Assembly: GCA_043747555.1 (NCBI GenBank)
Contig: JAYTOY010000052.1
Location: 54,717-118,716 of the forward strand
Length of the DNA: 64,000 nucleotides
Direction of reading: 5' to 3'
Source: JAYWDA01 sp043747555
GTDB taxonomy: Bacteria; Bdellovibrionota; Bdellovibrionia; Bdellovibrionales; Bdellovibrionaceae
Position 1 is the first letter of the stretch; each line of letters begins with the position of its first letter. A model generated the notes under the pieces. That model had not been told where the DNA came from, made no database searches, and was given only the letters and a program-made list of their open reading frames with translations. Position numbers and translations under genes: made by a program. Shown here one piece after another: positions 44,977 to 53,579 of this stretch.

Positions 44977-45006
44977 TTGAAACGGCCGATTTAACACCTT
45001 GAATAT
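44977..45006 (+). promoter_or_regulatory. candidate promoter of the 557-residue coiled-coil gene
   Basis: TTGAAA (44977-44982) is followed after 17-18 nt by TGAATA or GAATAT, and the gene starts at 45050 behind an AGGAGGAG. The -35 is good and the -10 only fair, so this is a moderate call. Confidence 0.35.
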
Positions 45007-45049
45007 GTTACTCTTAAGGCTGACTTAGAACTTTCTTAGGAGGAGAAAT

Positions 45050-46723
45050 ATGAGCGTCTCTGCATCTGATCGAGCTCGTATTGATGAACAGCAAACCAAG
45101 ACGCGGGATGAATATGAAACCCGAGAGTCTGAAACAGTTCGCCGAAAAAATAATGAAATTAAAAATGCTGAAATTCGCCATAGCAATGAAATAAAAAAGC
45201 TGACTGAAAACTTTCAAAACCAAGTTGATAATCTTCAGCGCCGAAGCAGTGAGAGCCTAACTTCCCGAGATATCAGTCATCGTAAAAATGTCGAAGAATT
45301 AAAAAGTTTGTACACTGAGACCATGCGTAAAAAAAATCAACAGTCGGCTTTGGAAAGAAAATCCCTGACAGATACCTTTAAAGGGGAAATTTCAAAAGAG
45401 AAAGAAATCTCCAGCAGTCAGCGCGAAAATATGTTAGACAAACAAACAGAAGAAATTGCTCGCCGCGATGTGCAATTTGATAATCTCTCGCAGCGAACTC
45501 GACAGAAAATGACAGAAGCAATAGATAATAATTCTGTTAAACTTAAAAATGCCCATGAAACTGAAAAAGAACTTCTGCTAAAAGATAAAACAAATACGAT
45601 TGTCGAAAAAAATCGTGAGATGAATGAAGTCAAAAAAACCTACAAAGGCGAAATTACAGGTTTAAAAAGACAAAAAGAAAATCAAGACAGAGATTGGCAG
45701 GAAAAATATTATAATACTGTCAGTAACCATAACGAGATGGATGGCGAGAAATTAATCAGCCGTTCTTCAGAATTACAGGGCGAGCGAGAATCAATTCAAG
45801 ATCACTACCAAGAAGCGCTTAGGAAAAAAGAAGAGGCCACAGATGTGGCCACTGATAATTTTAAAGGCCAGGTCAATGATCGATTGAACGATCAAGTGCG
45901 ATCGCGTGAAGGACAGATCCAGCTTTTAAAAGAAAGATTAACCCACGATGTGGCTTCGCAAAAAAAACTGGGTCAGCTTGAAAAAAAACATATCGTTCAG
46001 TCCTATGAAGATCGCATGTCTGGGATGGAAGATGAACGGGCTGACTATATTGACCACATGAACGACTTAGTCCATCGCCGGGTCAGCGCAAGCACAAATA
46101 AAAATGACCGAGCCGCTCGCGATGCAAATTTAAATTACCGCAGTCAAATGAATATGATCAACTCACGAAATCGAGAAGAACGAAAAAACCTAGAGCTGCA
46201 GCAGCAGAACCAGTTGGATCATGTGGCGACATCCGCGGAAAGTCGCGTTGATAAGCTGCAAAGGGCCACGCAAGACAATACTGTACAGCTTGAAAAACAT
46301 TATGAAGATTCCGTCGATATCCTGAAAGAAAGCTATGCAGGGCGTGTAGCAGATCAAAAAGATCGAGTGACGGAAGAGCGGGTCAAGCAAACTGAGGCGA
46401 TCAATAAGCGTGTTCATAACATGGGAACCAATTATCAAGCTAAACTAGATAATTTGCAGGCAGATTACAAAGAGAATTTAGGGAAGATGCGTGATGACCA
46501 CCGTCGTGATCTTCGCCGCATTGAAACAAACTACAAAAACTTTGCCGTCGACCGTGAAAAAGGGCATAAAGTTGAGAAAGAATCGATCGAGCAAAAGTAC
46601 GAAGCAAAAATTGCGACGATCGAGGAACAGCATCAACAGGAAAAAGAGCTCACGCAAAAACGGCATGAAGAGGACATGAAATCTTTGGCCCAACGCTTGA
46701 GTAATTACAGCCGGAAAGCCTAA
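45050..46723 (+). CDS. highly charged long coiled-coil protein, unknown function
   Basis: I do not recognise a named family. The whole 557-residue protein is Glu/Lys/Arg/Gln/Asn-rich and helical with heptad spacing; there is no signal peptide, no membrane segment, and hardly any cysteine or tryptophan. It would form a long rod or filament-like structure. An excellent AGGAGGAG ribosome binding site suggests high production. pyk follows after 3 nt. Similar low-complexity coiled-coil proteins are common in predatory bacteria, but I cannot tie it to a known one such as the intermediate-filament-like Ccrp. Confidence 0.8.
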   Translation: MSVSASDRARIDEQQTKTRDEYETRESETVRRKNNEIKNAEIRHSNEIKKLTENFQNQVDNLQRRSSESLTSRDISHRKNVEELKSLYTETMRKKNQQSALERKSLTDTFKGEISKEKEISSSQRENMLDKQTEEIARRDVQFDNLSQRTRQKMTEAIDNNSVKLKNAHETEKELLLKDKTNTIVEKNREMNEVKKTYKGEITGLKRQKENQDRDWQEKYYNTVSNHNEMDGEKLISRSSELQGERESIQDHYQEALRKKEEATDVATDNFKGQVNDRLNDQVRSREGQIQLLKERLTHDVASQKKLGQLEKKHIVQSYEDRMSGMEDERADYIDHMNDLVHRRVSASTNKNDRAARDANLNYRSQMNMINSRNREERKNLELQQQNQLDHVATSAESRVDKLQRATQDNTVQLEKHYEDSVDILKESYAGRVADQKDRVTEERVKQTEAINKRVHNMGTNYQAKLDNLQADYKENLGKMRDDHRRDLRRIETNYKNFAVDREKGHKVEKESIEQKYEAKIATIEEQHQQEKELTQKRHEEDMKSLAQRLSNYSRKA

Positions 46724-46726
46724 ATT

Positions 46727-48214
46727 ATGCTTGCAGACAGGCGCGCAAAGATTGTCGCGACGATTGGTCCTTCGACTCAAAGTGAAAAAGCTCTGGAAAA
46801 AGCCATTAAGGCAGGAATGAATGTCGCAAGGCTGAATTTCAGTCATGGCGAACACGAAACGCACCTGTCGGTGATTCATCTGATCCGGAAACTTTCTAAA
46901 GATCTGCAAGCGCCGGTCACTATCTTGCAAGATCTGCAGGGTCCCAAAATCCGTGTTGGAAAATTTGAAACAGGCTCCATTGAACTAAAATCTGGAGAAA
47001 TTGTCCAAATCACAACCGAAAACGTCATGGGGCGCACTGGTTTTATTCCCAGTGATTTCAAAGAGCTTCCCAGTGTTTGTAAAGCTGGCACAAAGATTTT
47101 ATTAGATGATGGCTTATTAGAGCTTGTCGTTTTAAAAGTTCAAGGTCAGTTGGTTGAAGCGCAAGTTCTTTATGGCGGTATTTTAAAAAATCGCAAAGGA
47201 ATGAATCTGCCAGGCGTTCTGCTACCTGTTGAAGCTATGACAGAAAAAGATTTAGCGGATCTGGATTTTGGTATCGAGCACGGTGTTGATTACATTGCCT
47301 TAAGTTTTGTTCGGCACGGTCGCGATATTAGAAAGCTCCGTGAAATTATCGACAGCCGTAAATCCCCCGCAAAAATTGTTGCAAAGATTGAAATGCTTGA
47401 AGCCTTAGAGAACTTAGAAGAAATAGTTCGATTGAGCGATGCTGTCATGGTAGCCCGAGGAGATCTTGCCGTCGAAGTCGGGCAAAGTCGATTGCCAGGA
47501 TTTCAAAAAAAGATTATCACTTTGTGTAATAAAATGGGTAAGCCCGTCATCACCGCAACGCAAATGTTAGACTCCATGGTTGAAAATCCTCGGCCAACCA
47601 GGGCGGAAATCACTGACGTCGCTAACGCTGTTTTAGATGGAACAGATGCATTAATGTTATCAGCCGAATCAGCCAGTGGGAAATATCCGTTCAAATGTAT
47701 TCGAACGATGCATGAAATCATCACTGAAGTGGAACGAAATGAAGAGGAGTATTATAAGCTTTCATTAGAAAATGAATTTCTAAGTGTTCCTGCAACCATT
47801 GGTGCCAGCGCCAGCTTAAGTGCTTTAAAATTAAATGCCACAGCAATTGTTTGCCTAACAACGTCTGGAAAAACAGCCAATATTATTTCAGGATTTAGGC
47901 CTAAAGCAAAAATTATCGCAGTCACGTCTAAGCTTGAAGTGTTAAATAAAATGGAACTGGTGTGGGGTATTCAGACCCTCAGTATTCGTCCGTATCAATC
48001 GATGGACGATATTTTAACTCAAGTGGATCATCTGCTGGTTCAGTACGGTCTTGCCCGCACAGGGGACAGAATTATCGTTACCTTGGGTCAACCAATCGCT
48101 TCGGGATCAAAAACAAATTCCCTTTTTGTGCACACAGTAGGCGCTGAAAATACGGCAAAAGGTGATGACTTAACTTTGCCACTTCGCTGCCAAGAAGATC
48201 CCAATATCGAATAA
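46727..48214 (+). CDS. pyk: pyruvate kinase
   Basis: Makes pyruvate and ATP from phosphoenolpyruvate. KIVATIGPST at residues 8-17, MNVARLNFSHG, VAKIEMLEAL (the lysine-glutamate active site) and MVARGDLAVEV are all intact, as is ITATQMLDSM. The 495 residues include the C-terminal allosteric domain. It starts 3 nt after the coiled-coil gene, a curious pairing with no known functional link. A repeat element follows it. Confidence 0.96.
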   Translation: MLADRRAKIVATIGPSTQSEKALEKAIKAGMNVARLNFSHGEHETHLSVIHLIRKLSKDLQAPVTILQDLQGPKIRVGKFETGSIELKSGEIVQITTENVMGRTGFIPSDFKELPSVCKAGTKILLDDGLLELVVLKVQGQLVEAQVLYGGILKNRKGMNLPGVLLPVEAMTEKDLADLDFGIEHGVDYIALSFVRHGRDIRKLREIIDSRKSPAKIVAKIEMLEALENLEEIVRLSDAVMVARGDLAVEVGQSRLPGFQKKIITLCNKMGKPVITATQMLDSMVENPRPTRAEITDVANAVLDGTDALMLSAESASGKYPFKCIRTMHEIITEVERNEEEYYKLSLENEFLSVPATIGASASLSALKLNATAIVCLTTSGKTANIISGFRPKAKIIAVTSKLEVLNKMELVWGIQTLSIRPYQSMDDILTQVDHLLVQYGLARTGDRIIVTLGQPIASGSKTNSLFVHTVGAENTAKGDDLTLPLRCQEDPNIE

Positions 48215-48242
48215 TAGTTTTAAAACAGCCCTACTTAAGTGG

Positions 48243-48393
48243 GATTGGATTAACTCGCGCGTCGAACAAGATCAGTGTTTCTAGAGGATGATCCTCTCCT
48301 TGCGGCCTTACGAATTCCGTAGGAATTCGTAAGGTAACAACGAACCACTTAAACCCTTTAAACATCAAAATATTCTTGAGGCGTTAGCCTGCA
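48243..48393 (+). repeat. dispersed intergenic element, copy 1
   Basis: This copy lies between convergent pyk and NUDIX genes. It shares with copy 2 (54395-54512) the 14-nt ACTCGCGCGTCGAA (48253-48266), the 11-nt TCTCCTTGCGG (48295-48305), an identical 24-nt block (48333-48356) and a GGCGTTAG 3' end. Copy 1 additionally contains a perfect 13-bp hairpin (48306-48334) at a point where copy 2 has no such bases. It contains a second small palindrome, GAGGAT and ATCCTC. No coding frame fits. Confidence 0.85.
48306..48334. repeat. perfect 13-bp hairpin inside element copy 1
   Basis: CCTTACGAATTCC (48306-48318), a 3-nt loop GTA, and GGAATTCGTAAGG (48322-48334) are perfectly complementary. The hairpin carries two GAATTC sites and interrupts the block shared with copy 2, like a small insertion. 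Confidence 0.8.
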
Positions 48394-48421
48394 CTAATCT
48401 CACTTACGTAGAGCAGTCTCT

Positions 48422-48919
48422 TTAACTCTGACCAGAGCCAACAAGATTAAGATACTGCAATCCTAGCGAAATAGATTGCCTCTTCCATTCGACAGTTTGC
48501 GGAACAACATCGGCAGGCCACATCCATTTATAACTTTGAAAAGAATGATCTGCCCTGTGAAGCAGAGGTTCTGCGCCCGATTTAAACTGACATAAGAACC
48601 AATGATGCTCTTGTCCCACAAATCGAGACTCTTTTTTTCGCCAGCGATAAAAAGTCGTCTGGGGTGCTTTCATTAAAACCTGCACTTGATTGGTGCCGAT
48701 CTCTTCCATTAATTCCCTGAGCAAAGCTTGTTCAGGAGTTTCCTTGCCTTCGATACCGCCCTGGGGAAATTGCCATGAATTAGGGTGGTCCTTTCTTTCA
48801 AAGAGTAGAATTTGACCTTCTTCGGCAGAGCCTGTTGCTGCCGCAATAACCGCCACAACACCTTGGCGGAAAAGGTCTTTTATCTCAGATGTTTTTTCAG
48901 ATCCCAAATCAGCTTCCAA
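48422..48919 (-). CDS. NUDIX hydrolase, RppH-like
   Basis: A 165-residue NUDIX protein. The box is complete: GGIEGKETPEQALLRELMEE fits GX5EX7REUXEEXGU, and WQFPQGGIE plus a late WP segment resemble RNA pyrophosphohydrolase RppH, which removes 5'-pyrophosphate from mRNA. A role in nucleotide diphosphate cleanup is also possible. Its first 40 nt overlap the end of the cyclic-nucleotide-binding gene, so it is in that operon. Confidence 0.83.
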   Translation of the reverse strand: MEADLGSEKTSEIKDLFRQGVVAVIAAATGSAEEGQILLFERKDHPNSWQFPQGGIEGKETPEQALLRELMEEIGTNQVQVLMKAPQTTFYRWRKKESRFVGQEHHWFLCQFKSGAEPLLHRADHSFQSYKWMWPADVVPQTVEWKRQSISLGLQYLNLVGSGQS

Positions 48920-49875
48920 TAAGTCGCAGGTTTTTCAAGATCCTCTAGTGAGACATTAACGAAGACTCCGGACTCTTCCATAATTTTTTCTGAAATAATT
49001 TTTTTCTCGATCAGTGGACTTAATTCTTCACTTTTAATGAGGTATCCCATTTCCTTCATAGATTCATTTTGGACATCATTGACGTTCACTTTTCTAAAGC
49101 CCTTCACGGGCTCTACTTTTCTGGCAAAATGCAGAAGTCCATTAAGGACTTTAATATCGTCTTCGCTGAAAGTGATTTTATCTTTATCTTGTTTATAGAG
49201 CCAATCGTTATACCAATCGACAAAATCAAATAAGAAATCAGGCTTTAAATTAATAATTTTTTTTCGGCCCTCACCTAAATCCTCGATATTGAAATAACCG
49301 ACTTCTTTCAAGGCATTTTGCATGCTGTCCATTTTGTTTGTGGCTTCTTGAAAAATTTGAATCGTGTAGTTGCGCAGTCGATTCACGGGGAGGGATAGAC
49401 CCGTGCCTTCGGGCGAGCCATACTTAATACCCACCAAATTAAGAATCGAAATTAATTTATTAACGACATGAGGGGGATATCGATCGTCATCTTTGGAAGT
49501 GACTTCTAACATCTTAATTTTTTTATTAGCGTCCCTCAGGTTTTCATTCATAGTGCGAAGAATGGCTTTGACCCAAACAGGTAAGATATCCATCTGCTGA
49601 CTAAGAGCTTCGTAGGGAAGCATGATGACTTCTGAATCTTTCAAAGCTTTGACATTGGCACTGCGTGGTTTACGATCGAAGATGGCCATTTCGCCGACCA
49701 TCGAACCTGTTCCGATTTCAGCCAAAACAACTTCTGAGGACCCTTTAGTTTTTGTGATAGCAAATTGTCCAGATTTAATAATATACATCGCATCAGGTTC
49801 ATCACCTTCACGAAACAAATAATTATCTCTGCTAATCTTTTTTGTCGTGGACAAATCAACCCCTGCCATAATCAT
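48880..49875 (-). CDS. cyclic-nucleotide-binding domain protein
   Basis: A 331-residue protein. The N-terminal 120 residues form a CRP-type cNMP-binding domain: YLFREGDEPDAMYIIKSGQF, then GSMVGEMAIFDRKPRSANV, with the phosphate-binding GEMAIFDRKPRSA cassette nearly complete. The remaining 200 residues are not an HTH domain and are not recognised, so it is probably not a classical CRP regulator. The start is the ATG at 49875 or 49869; the ribosome binding site is weak. It overlaps the NUDIX gene and follows scoB by 36 nt. Confidence 0.78.
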   Translation of the reverse strand: MIMAGVDLSTTKKISRDNYLFREGDEPDAMYIIKSGQFAITKTKGSSEVVLAEIGTGSMVGEMAIFDRKPRSANVKALKDSEVIMLPYEALSQQMDILPVWVKAILRTMNENLRDANKKIKMLEVTSKDDDRYPPHVVNKLISILNLVGIKYGSPEGTGLSLPVNRLRNYTIQIFQEATNKMDSMQNALKEVGYFNIEDLGEGRKKIINLKPDFLFDFVDWYNDWLYKQDKDKITFSEDDIKVLNGLLHFARKVEPVKGFRKVNVNDVQNESMKEMGYLIKSEELSPLIEKKIISEKIMEESGVFVNVSLEDLEKPATYWKLIWDLKKHLR

Positions 49876-49911
49876 CTCAAGTTCTAAGCATGGGATCAAC
49901 AGACGCTAGGT

Positions 49912-50571
49912 TTATAAGAACTTCATAGGCCTTACGTCGGGGGCAATTTCTAAATAACCTTCGGTCGCACTCTTAAGATCCTCGGGACTTAGGTCAGGCG
50001 CGAATTCTTTCAGTAAAAATCCCCGCCGTGTGATTTCCAGAACACCTAAATCTGAGACCACTTTTGTAATGCATCGAACTCCCGTCAGCGGAAGGGTACA
50101 AGCTTTTCTCAGTTTTGAATTTCCATCTTTATCAGTGTGTTGCATGGCTACGATTACACGCTTAGCACTGGCCACTAAATCCATCGCGCCGCCCATGCCT
50201 TTAACCATTTTTCCGGGCACCATCCAATTGGCGATACTGCCTTGCTGATCCACTTCCATCGCGCCTAAAACAGTAAGATCCACATGACCGCCGCGAATCA
50301 TTGCAAAGCTATCAGCAGAACTAAAATAACTGGCCCCTAAAGCTTCGGTCACAGTTTGTTTTCCTGCGTTGATCAGATCAGCATCAATCTGTGCTTCCAT
50401 CGGAAACGGGCCAATTCCTAATAAGCCATTTTCACTCTGCAACATAACGCTTTTTGATAAAGGAATATAATTGGCCACCAAGGTTGGAATTCCAATGCCA
50501 AGGTTGACGACAAAGCCATCTTCAACTTCCTGAGCAATTCGTTGGGCAATTTGGTCTCGGGTTAATGGCAT
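49912..50571 (-). CDS. scoB: 3-oxoacid CoA-transferase subunit B
   Basis: Beta subunit of a succinyl-CoA:3-oxoacid or acetoacetate CoA-transferase (219 residues). The SENGLLGIGPFP motif holds the glutamate that forms the CoA thioester, and VNLGIGIPTLV is near residues 21-31. Together with ScoA it activates acetoacetate or a similar acid with CoA. It follows scoA by 5 nt in the thiolase operon. Confidence 0.92.
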   Translation of the reverse strand: MPLTRDQIAQRIAQEVEDGFVVNLGIGIPTLVANYIPLSKSVMLQSENGLLGIGPFPMEAQIDADLINAGKQTVTEALGASYFSSADSFAMIRGGHVDLTVLGAMEVDQQGSIANWMVPGKMVKGMGGAMDLVASAKRVIVAMQHTDKDGNSKLRKACTLPLTGVRCITKVVSDLGVLEITRRGFLLKEFAPDLSPEDLKSATEGYLEIAPDVRPMKFL

Positions 50572-50576
50572 ATCAA

Positions 50577-51275
50577 TTAGCCCTTCCTCGTGGTTCGCTG
50601 TTCAATGCGCTTTTGATAGTTTGTGCCTTTAAAAATTCTTTGCACATAAATTCCGGGAGTGTGAATTTGGTCGGGCTCTAGGTCTCCGATTTCTACTAAT
50701 TCTTCAACTTCCGCGATCGTAATTTTCCCAGCGGTGGCCGCCATAGGATTAAAATTACGAGCTGTCTTTCGAAAAATTAAGTTTCCGAATTTGTCACCCT
50801 TCCAAGCTTTGACAAGCGCAAAATCTCCGACAATACCGCGTTCAAGAACATAATCGCGGCCTTCAAATTGGCGAATCTCTTTGCCATCAGCGACTAAGGT
50901 ACCAACCCCTGTGGGAGTAAAAAAACCCGGTATTCCGGCCCCACCGGCACGAATTCGTTCAGCTAAAGTTCCTTGCGGAACAAGCTCAACTTCTAATTCA
51001 CCAGACATATATTGTTTTTCAAACGTGGCATTTTCACCAACGTAGGACGACACCATTTTTTTAATTTGCCGAGTGTGCAAAAGAATTCCTAAACCAAAAT
51101 CATCAACCCCTGCATTGTTGGAAACACAAGTCAGTCCTTTGGCGCCTGAATTTTTTAAAGCTTCAATGCAGTTTTCTGGGATGCCACAAAGTCCGAACCC
51201 ACCGACGACCAAAGTGACATTATCTTTCATATCAAACAGGGCAGCGGCAGCGTCTTTAAAAACTTTTTTAGACAT
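50577..51275 (-). CDS. scoA: 3-oxoacid CoA-transferase subunit A
   Basis: Alpha subunit (232 residues) with VGGFGLCGIPENCIEAL at about residues 24-40, the family's glycine-rich CoA-binding loop, and GGAGIPGFFTPTGVGT. It pairs with ScoB. The gene lies 2 nt after the thiolase gene, so thiolase, scoA and scoB are one operon for acetoacetate or ketone-body use. Confidence 0.92.
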   Translation of the reverse strand: MSKKVFKDAAAALFDMKDNVTLVVGGFGLCGIPENCIEALKNSGAKGLTCVSNNAGVDDFGLGILLHTRQIKKMVSSYVGENATFEKQYMSGELEVELVPQGTLAERIRAGGAGIPGFFTPTGVGTLVADGKEIRQFEGRDYVLERGIVGDFALVKAWKGDKFGNLIFRKTARNFNPMAATAGKITIAEVEELVEIGDLEPDQIHTPGIYVQRIFKGTNYQKRIEQRTTRKG

Positions 51276-51277
51276 TC

Positions 51278-52453
51278 CTAAAGCCTTTCAACAATAACGG
51301 CGACCGCTTCGCCACCACCAATGCAAAGAGTGGCCAAACCATATTTTTGACCCCTAATTTGAAGGGCGTTGATGAGGGTTGCGAAAATTCGCGCGCCACT
51401 GGCGCCGATAGGATGACCGATGGCGACCGCACCACCATGAACGTTCACTCGATCAAAAGGAATTTCTAATTCTTTGATGGCAACCATCGTGACGGCCGCA
51501 AAGGCTTCGTTAATTTCCCAAAGATTGATGTCGCTTGTTTTAAGATTGGCTTGCGCAAGAACTTTTTTAATCGCGCCCACTGGAGCCGTCGTAAAATATT
51601 TCGGTTCTTGGGCAAAAGTGGCTTGAGCGATAATTCGCGCCAGTGGTTTTAGGCCACGGTTTTTTGCAACTGATTCAGACATCAAAACATGCGCAGCTCC
51701 GCCATCATTTAATTTAGAGGCGTTGGCGGCCGTGATTGTTCCTGCTTTATCAAAAGCTGGACGTAATCCAGGAATTTTATCGAATTTTGTATTAAAGGGT
51801 TCTTCGTCCTTATCAATAATGGTCGGTCCTTTTTTTCCCTGGATGGTGACGGCCACAATTTCATTTTTGAAGTGACCCGCTTCCATTGCCTTTTGAGCTT
51901 TTTCGTAAGATTTAATGGCAAATTCATCTTGCTGCTCTCGGGTAAAGCTATTTTCTTTGACACAAATTTCAGCGGCCATCCCCATATGAAAATTATTGTA
52001 AGGATCCCATAAACCATCCTTAATCATTGAATCGACAAATTGGGCATTTCCCATCCGAAAACCTGTGCGAGAATTTTCTAAGAGGTGCGGAGCCAAAGAC
52101 ATATTTTCTTGGCCACCAGCCACGACGATCTGGCTGTGACCTAGTTGGATCGAATCAGCAGCTAGCATGATGGCTTTTAATCCAGAGCCGCAAACTTTGT
52201 TGATCGTAAGGCAAGGTGTAGAATTCTTTAGACCTGCAAACAATGCGGCTTGCCTAGCCGGGGCTTGGCCAACTCCAGCTGTTAAAACTTCACCCATGAT
52301 ACATTCACTGACTTCATCGGGGCCAATTTGTGAGCGCTTCAAAGCTTCTGCGATAGCTAGGGCTCCTAAGCGCGGAGCTGGTGTCGTTGAGAGGCTTCCT
52401 TGAAAAGATCCCACTGGTGTTCTGGCAAAACTTGTAATCACAACTTTTTCCAT
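51278..52453 (-). CDS. acetyl-CoA C-acetyltransferase (thiolase)
   Basis: A 391-residue thiolase. NKVCGSGLKAIM contains the nucleophilic cysteine (near residue 87), HGGAVAIGHPIGASGA the catalytic histidine and CIGGGEAVA the second cysteine. It cleaves or forms acetoacetyl-CoA. It is the first gene of the CoA-transferase operon and would supply or use the acetoacetyl-CoA made by ScoAB. The substrate length preference cannot be read from the sequence. Confidence 0.93.
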   Translation of the reverse strand: MEKVVITSFARTPVGSFQGSLSTTPAPRLGALAIAEALKRSQIGPDEVSECIMGEVLTAGVGQAPARQAALFAGLKNSTPCLTINKVCGSGLKAIMLAADSIQLGHSQIVVAGGQENMSLAPHLLENSRTGFRMGNAQFVDSMIKDGLWDPYNNFHMGMAAEICVKENSFTREQQDEFAIKSYEKAQKAMEAGHFKNEIVAVTIQGKKGPTIIDKDEEPFNTKFDKIPGLRPAFDKAGTITAANASKLNDGGAAHVLMSESVAKNRGLKPLARIIAQATFAQEPKYFTTAPVGAIKKVLAQANLKTSDINLWEINEAFAAVTMVAIKELEIPFDRVNVHGGAVAIGHPIGASGARIFATLINALQIRGQKYGLATLCIGGGEAVAVIVERL

Positions 52454-52534
52454 AAAAAGCCTTTCATCGATCTGCGTTAACTATCAACATTAGGGCTTCA
52501 ATTTTTTATATTTTCGGTCAAGAGTCAATAGAGG

Positions 52535-53542
52535 ATGGAGTGTATCTTGAGACGAAATTTATATTGCCCCCTTTTTATCGTGTTTTTTTTATTAAGTGTA
52601 AAGTTGCAGGCAGGCATTGTTGAAGTTCCCTCTGACGGCGTGCAACGTCTGGTGATCAGAGGTTTAGATGCCGATGTCATTGTTACGTCACAACCGCAAG
52701 CCAAAAGCATCAAAATCAACGGCGTCGACGATGTCTTAACACCCGGACTTTATATTGCTGAAAAAAAAGGATCGATGTTAGAGGTCCACCTGAACGAGTG
52801 GACGACAAAAGCGGACTGGGGTGCACAGCTAACAAATAAGAAAAGTCATCACCCAACGATCGAGATTTCGGGTTCGCCCGTAGCCATTGAAATTTATTTG
52901 CGCGAAGGGCAAGTGCAGATCGCTCGGATAGCAAAAGAGGCCCGCATTGTTTTAGTGAAAGGAAAAGTTTTAAGCTCTGACTCGTCGGCACCTCTAGAGA
53001 TTTTTTTACATCAGGGTGAGGTCAGCGTTCATAATCAAACCGGTCGAACCAAAATTGATCAATATCAAGGGTCGACATCGATTAAAAACATGCAAGCTGA
53101 CCTTGACCTGTCGGCCTTCAATTCAAATGTGAATGTTGAAAAATTTCGGGGATTATTAAGCTTAAACACTCAGAATTCTCCGACAAAAATTCTTCAGAGC
53201 GGTGGCACGCTGCAGTTAGAAAATGGCAAGGGATCGATCACGATTCAACAGTTTCAAGGTCGGGTTGATGGTTCGACTCAGGAAGGTCCGCTGAATATTG
53301 CTTTATTAGCTGATTCCGAAACCCATCTGCGTTCGCAGAGTGGACGGGTGCAAATTCAGTTGCCAGCCGCATCTGGCGCGGCTTTGAACTTGGTCACAAA
53401 TGAAGGTGAGATCTTAATTCCCGAGGGGCTTAAGATCAGTCGGGCGGCTACAGAGAAATCATTCCGAGGTCGATTGCGAGGCGATTCCCAAAAAGCGGCC
53501 GTCACTGTGCGTTCTCAAGAGGCCAGTATCATTATAAAATGA
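52535..53542 (+). CDS. exported DUF4097-like beta-helix protein
   Basis: A 335-residue protein, signal peptide about residues 8-27 (hydrophobic, ending LQAG). The rest is a series of short beta repeats (GQVQIARI, GEVSVHNQTG, GSTSIKN, GSITIQQF, GRVQIQL), as in DUF4097/DUF2807-type autoadhesin-like domains. The function is unknown. ATG at 52535 is the first start; a TTG at 52547 has the better-placed GGAG. It is divergent from the thiolase operon. Confidence 0.68.
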   Translation: MECILRRNLYCPLFIVFFLLSVKLQAGIVEVPSDGVQRLVIRGLDADVIVTSQPQAKSIKINGVDDVLTPGLYIAEKKGSMLEVHLNEWTTKADWGAQLTNKKSHHPTIEISGSPVAIEIYLREGQVQIARIAKEARIVLVKGKVLSSDSSAPLEIFLHQGEVSVHNQTGRTKIDQYQGSTSIKNMQADLDLSAFNSNVNVEKFRGLLSLNTQNSPTKILQSGGTLQLENGKGSITIQQFQGRVDGSTQEGPLNIALLADSETHLRSQSGRVQIQLPAASGAALNLVTNEGEILIPEGLKISRAATEKSFRGRLRGDSQKAAVTVRSQEASIIIK

Positions 53543-53579
53543 GTTGACAGGTTTGCTGAAATCAGAGAATCGATGATGT

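Noticed and set aside
46478..46930. 150-residue open frame opposite the coiled-coil gene
   Set aside because: It is a mirror of the biased, heptad-rich coding strand and has no ribosome binding site or family match.
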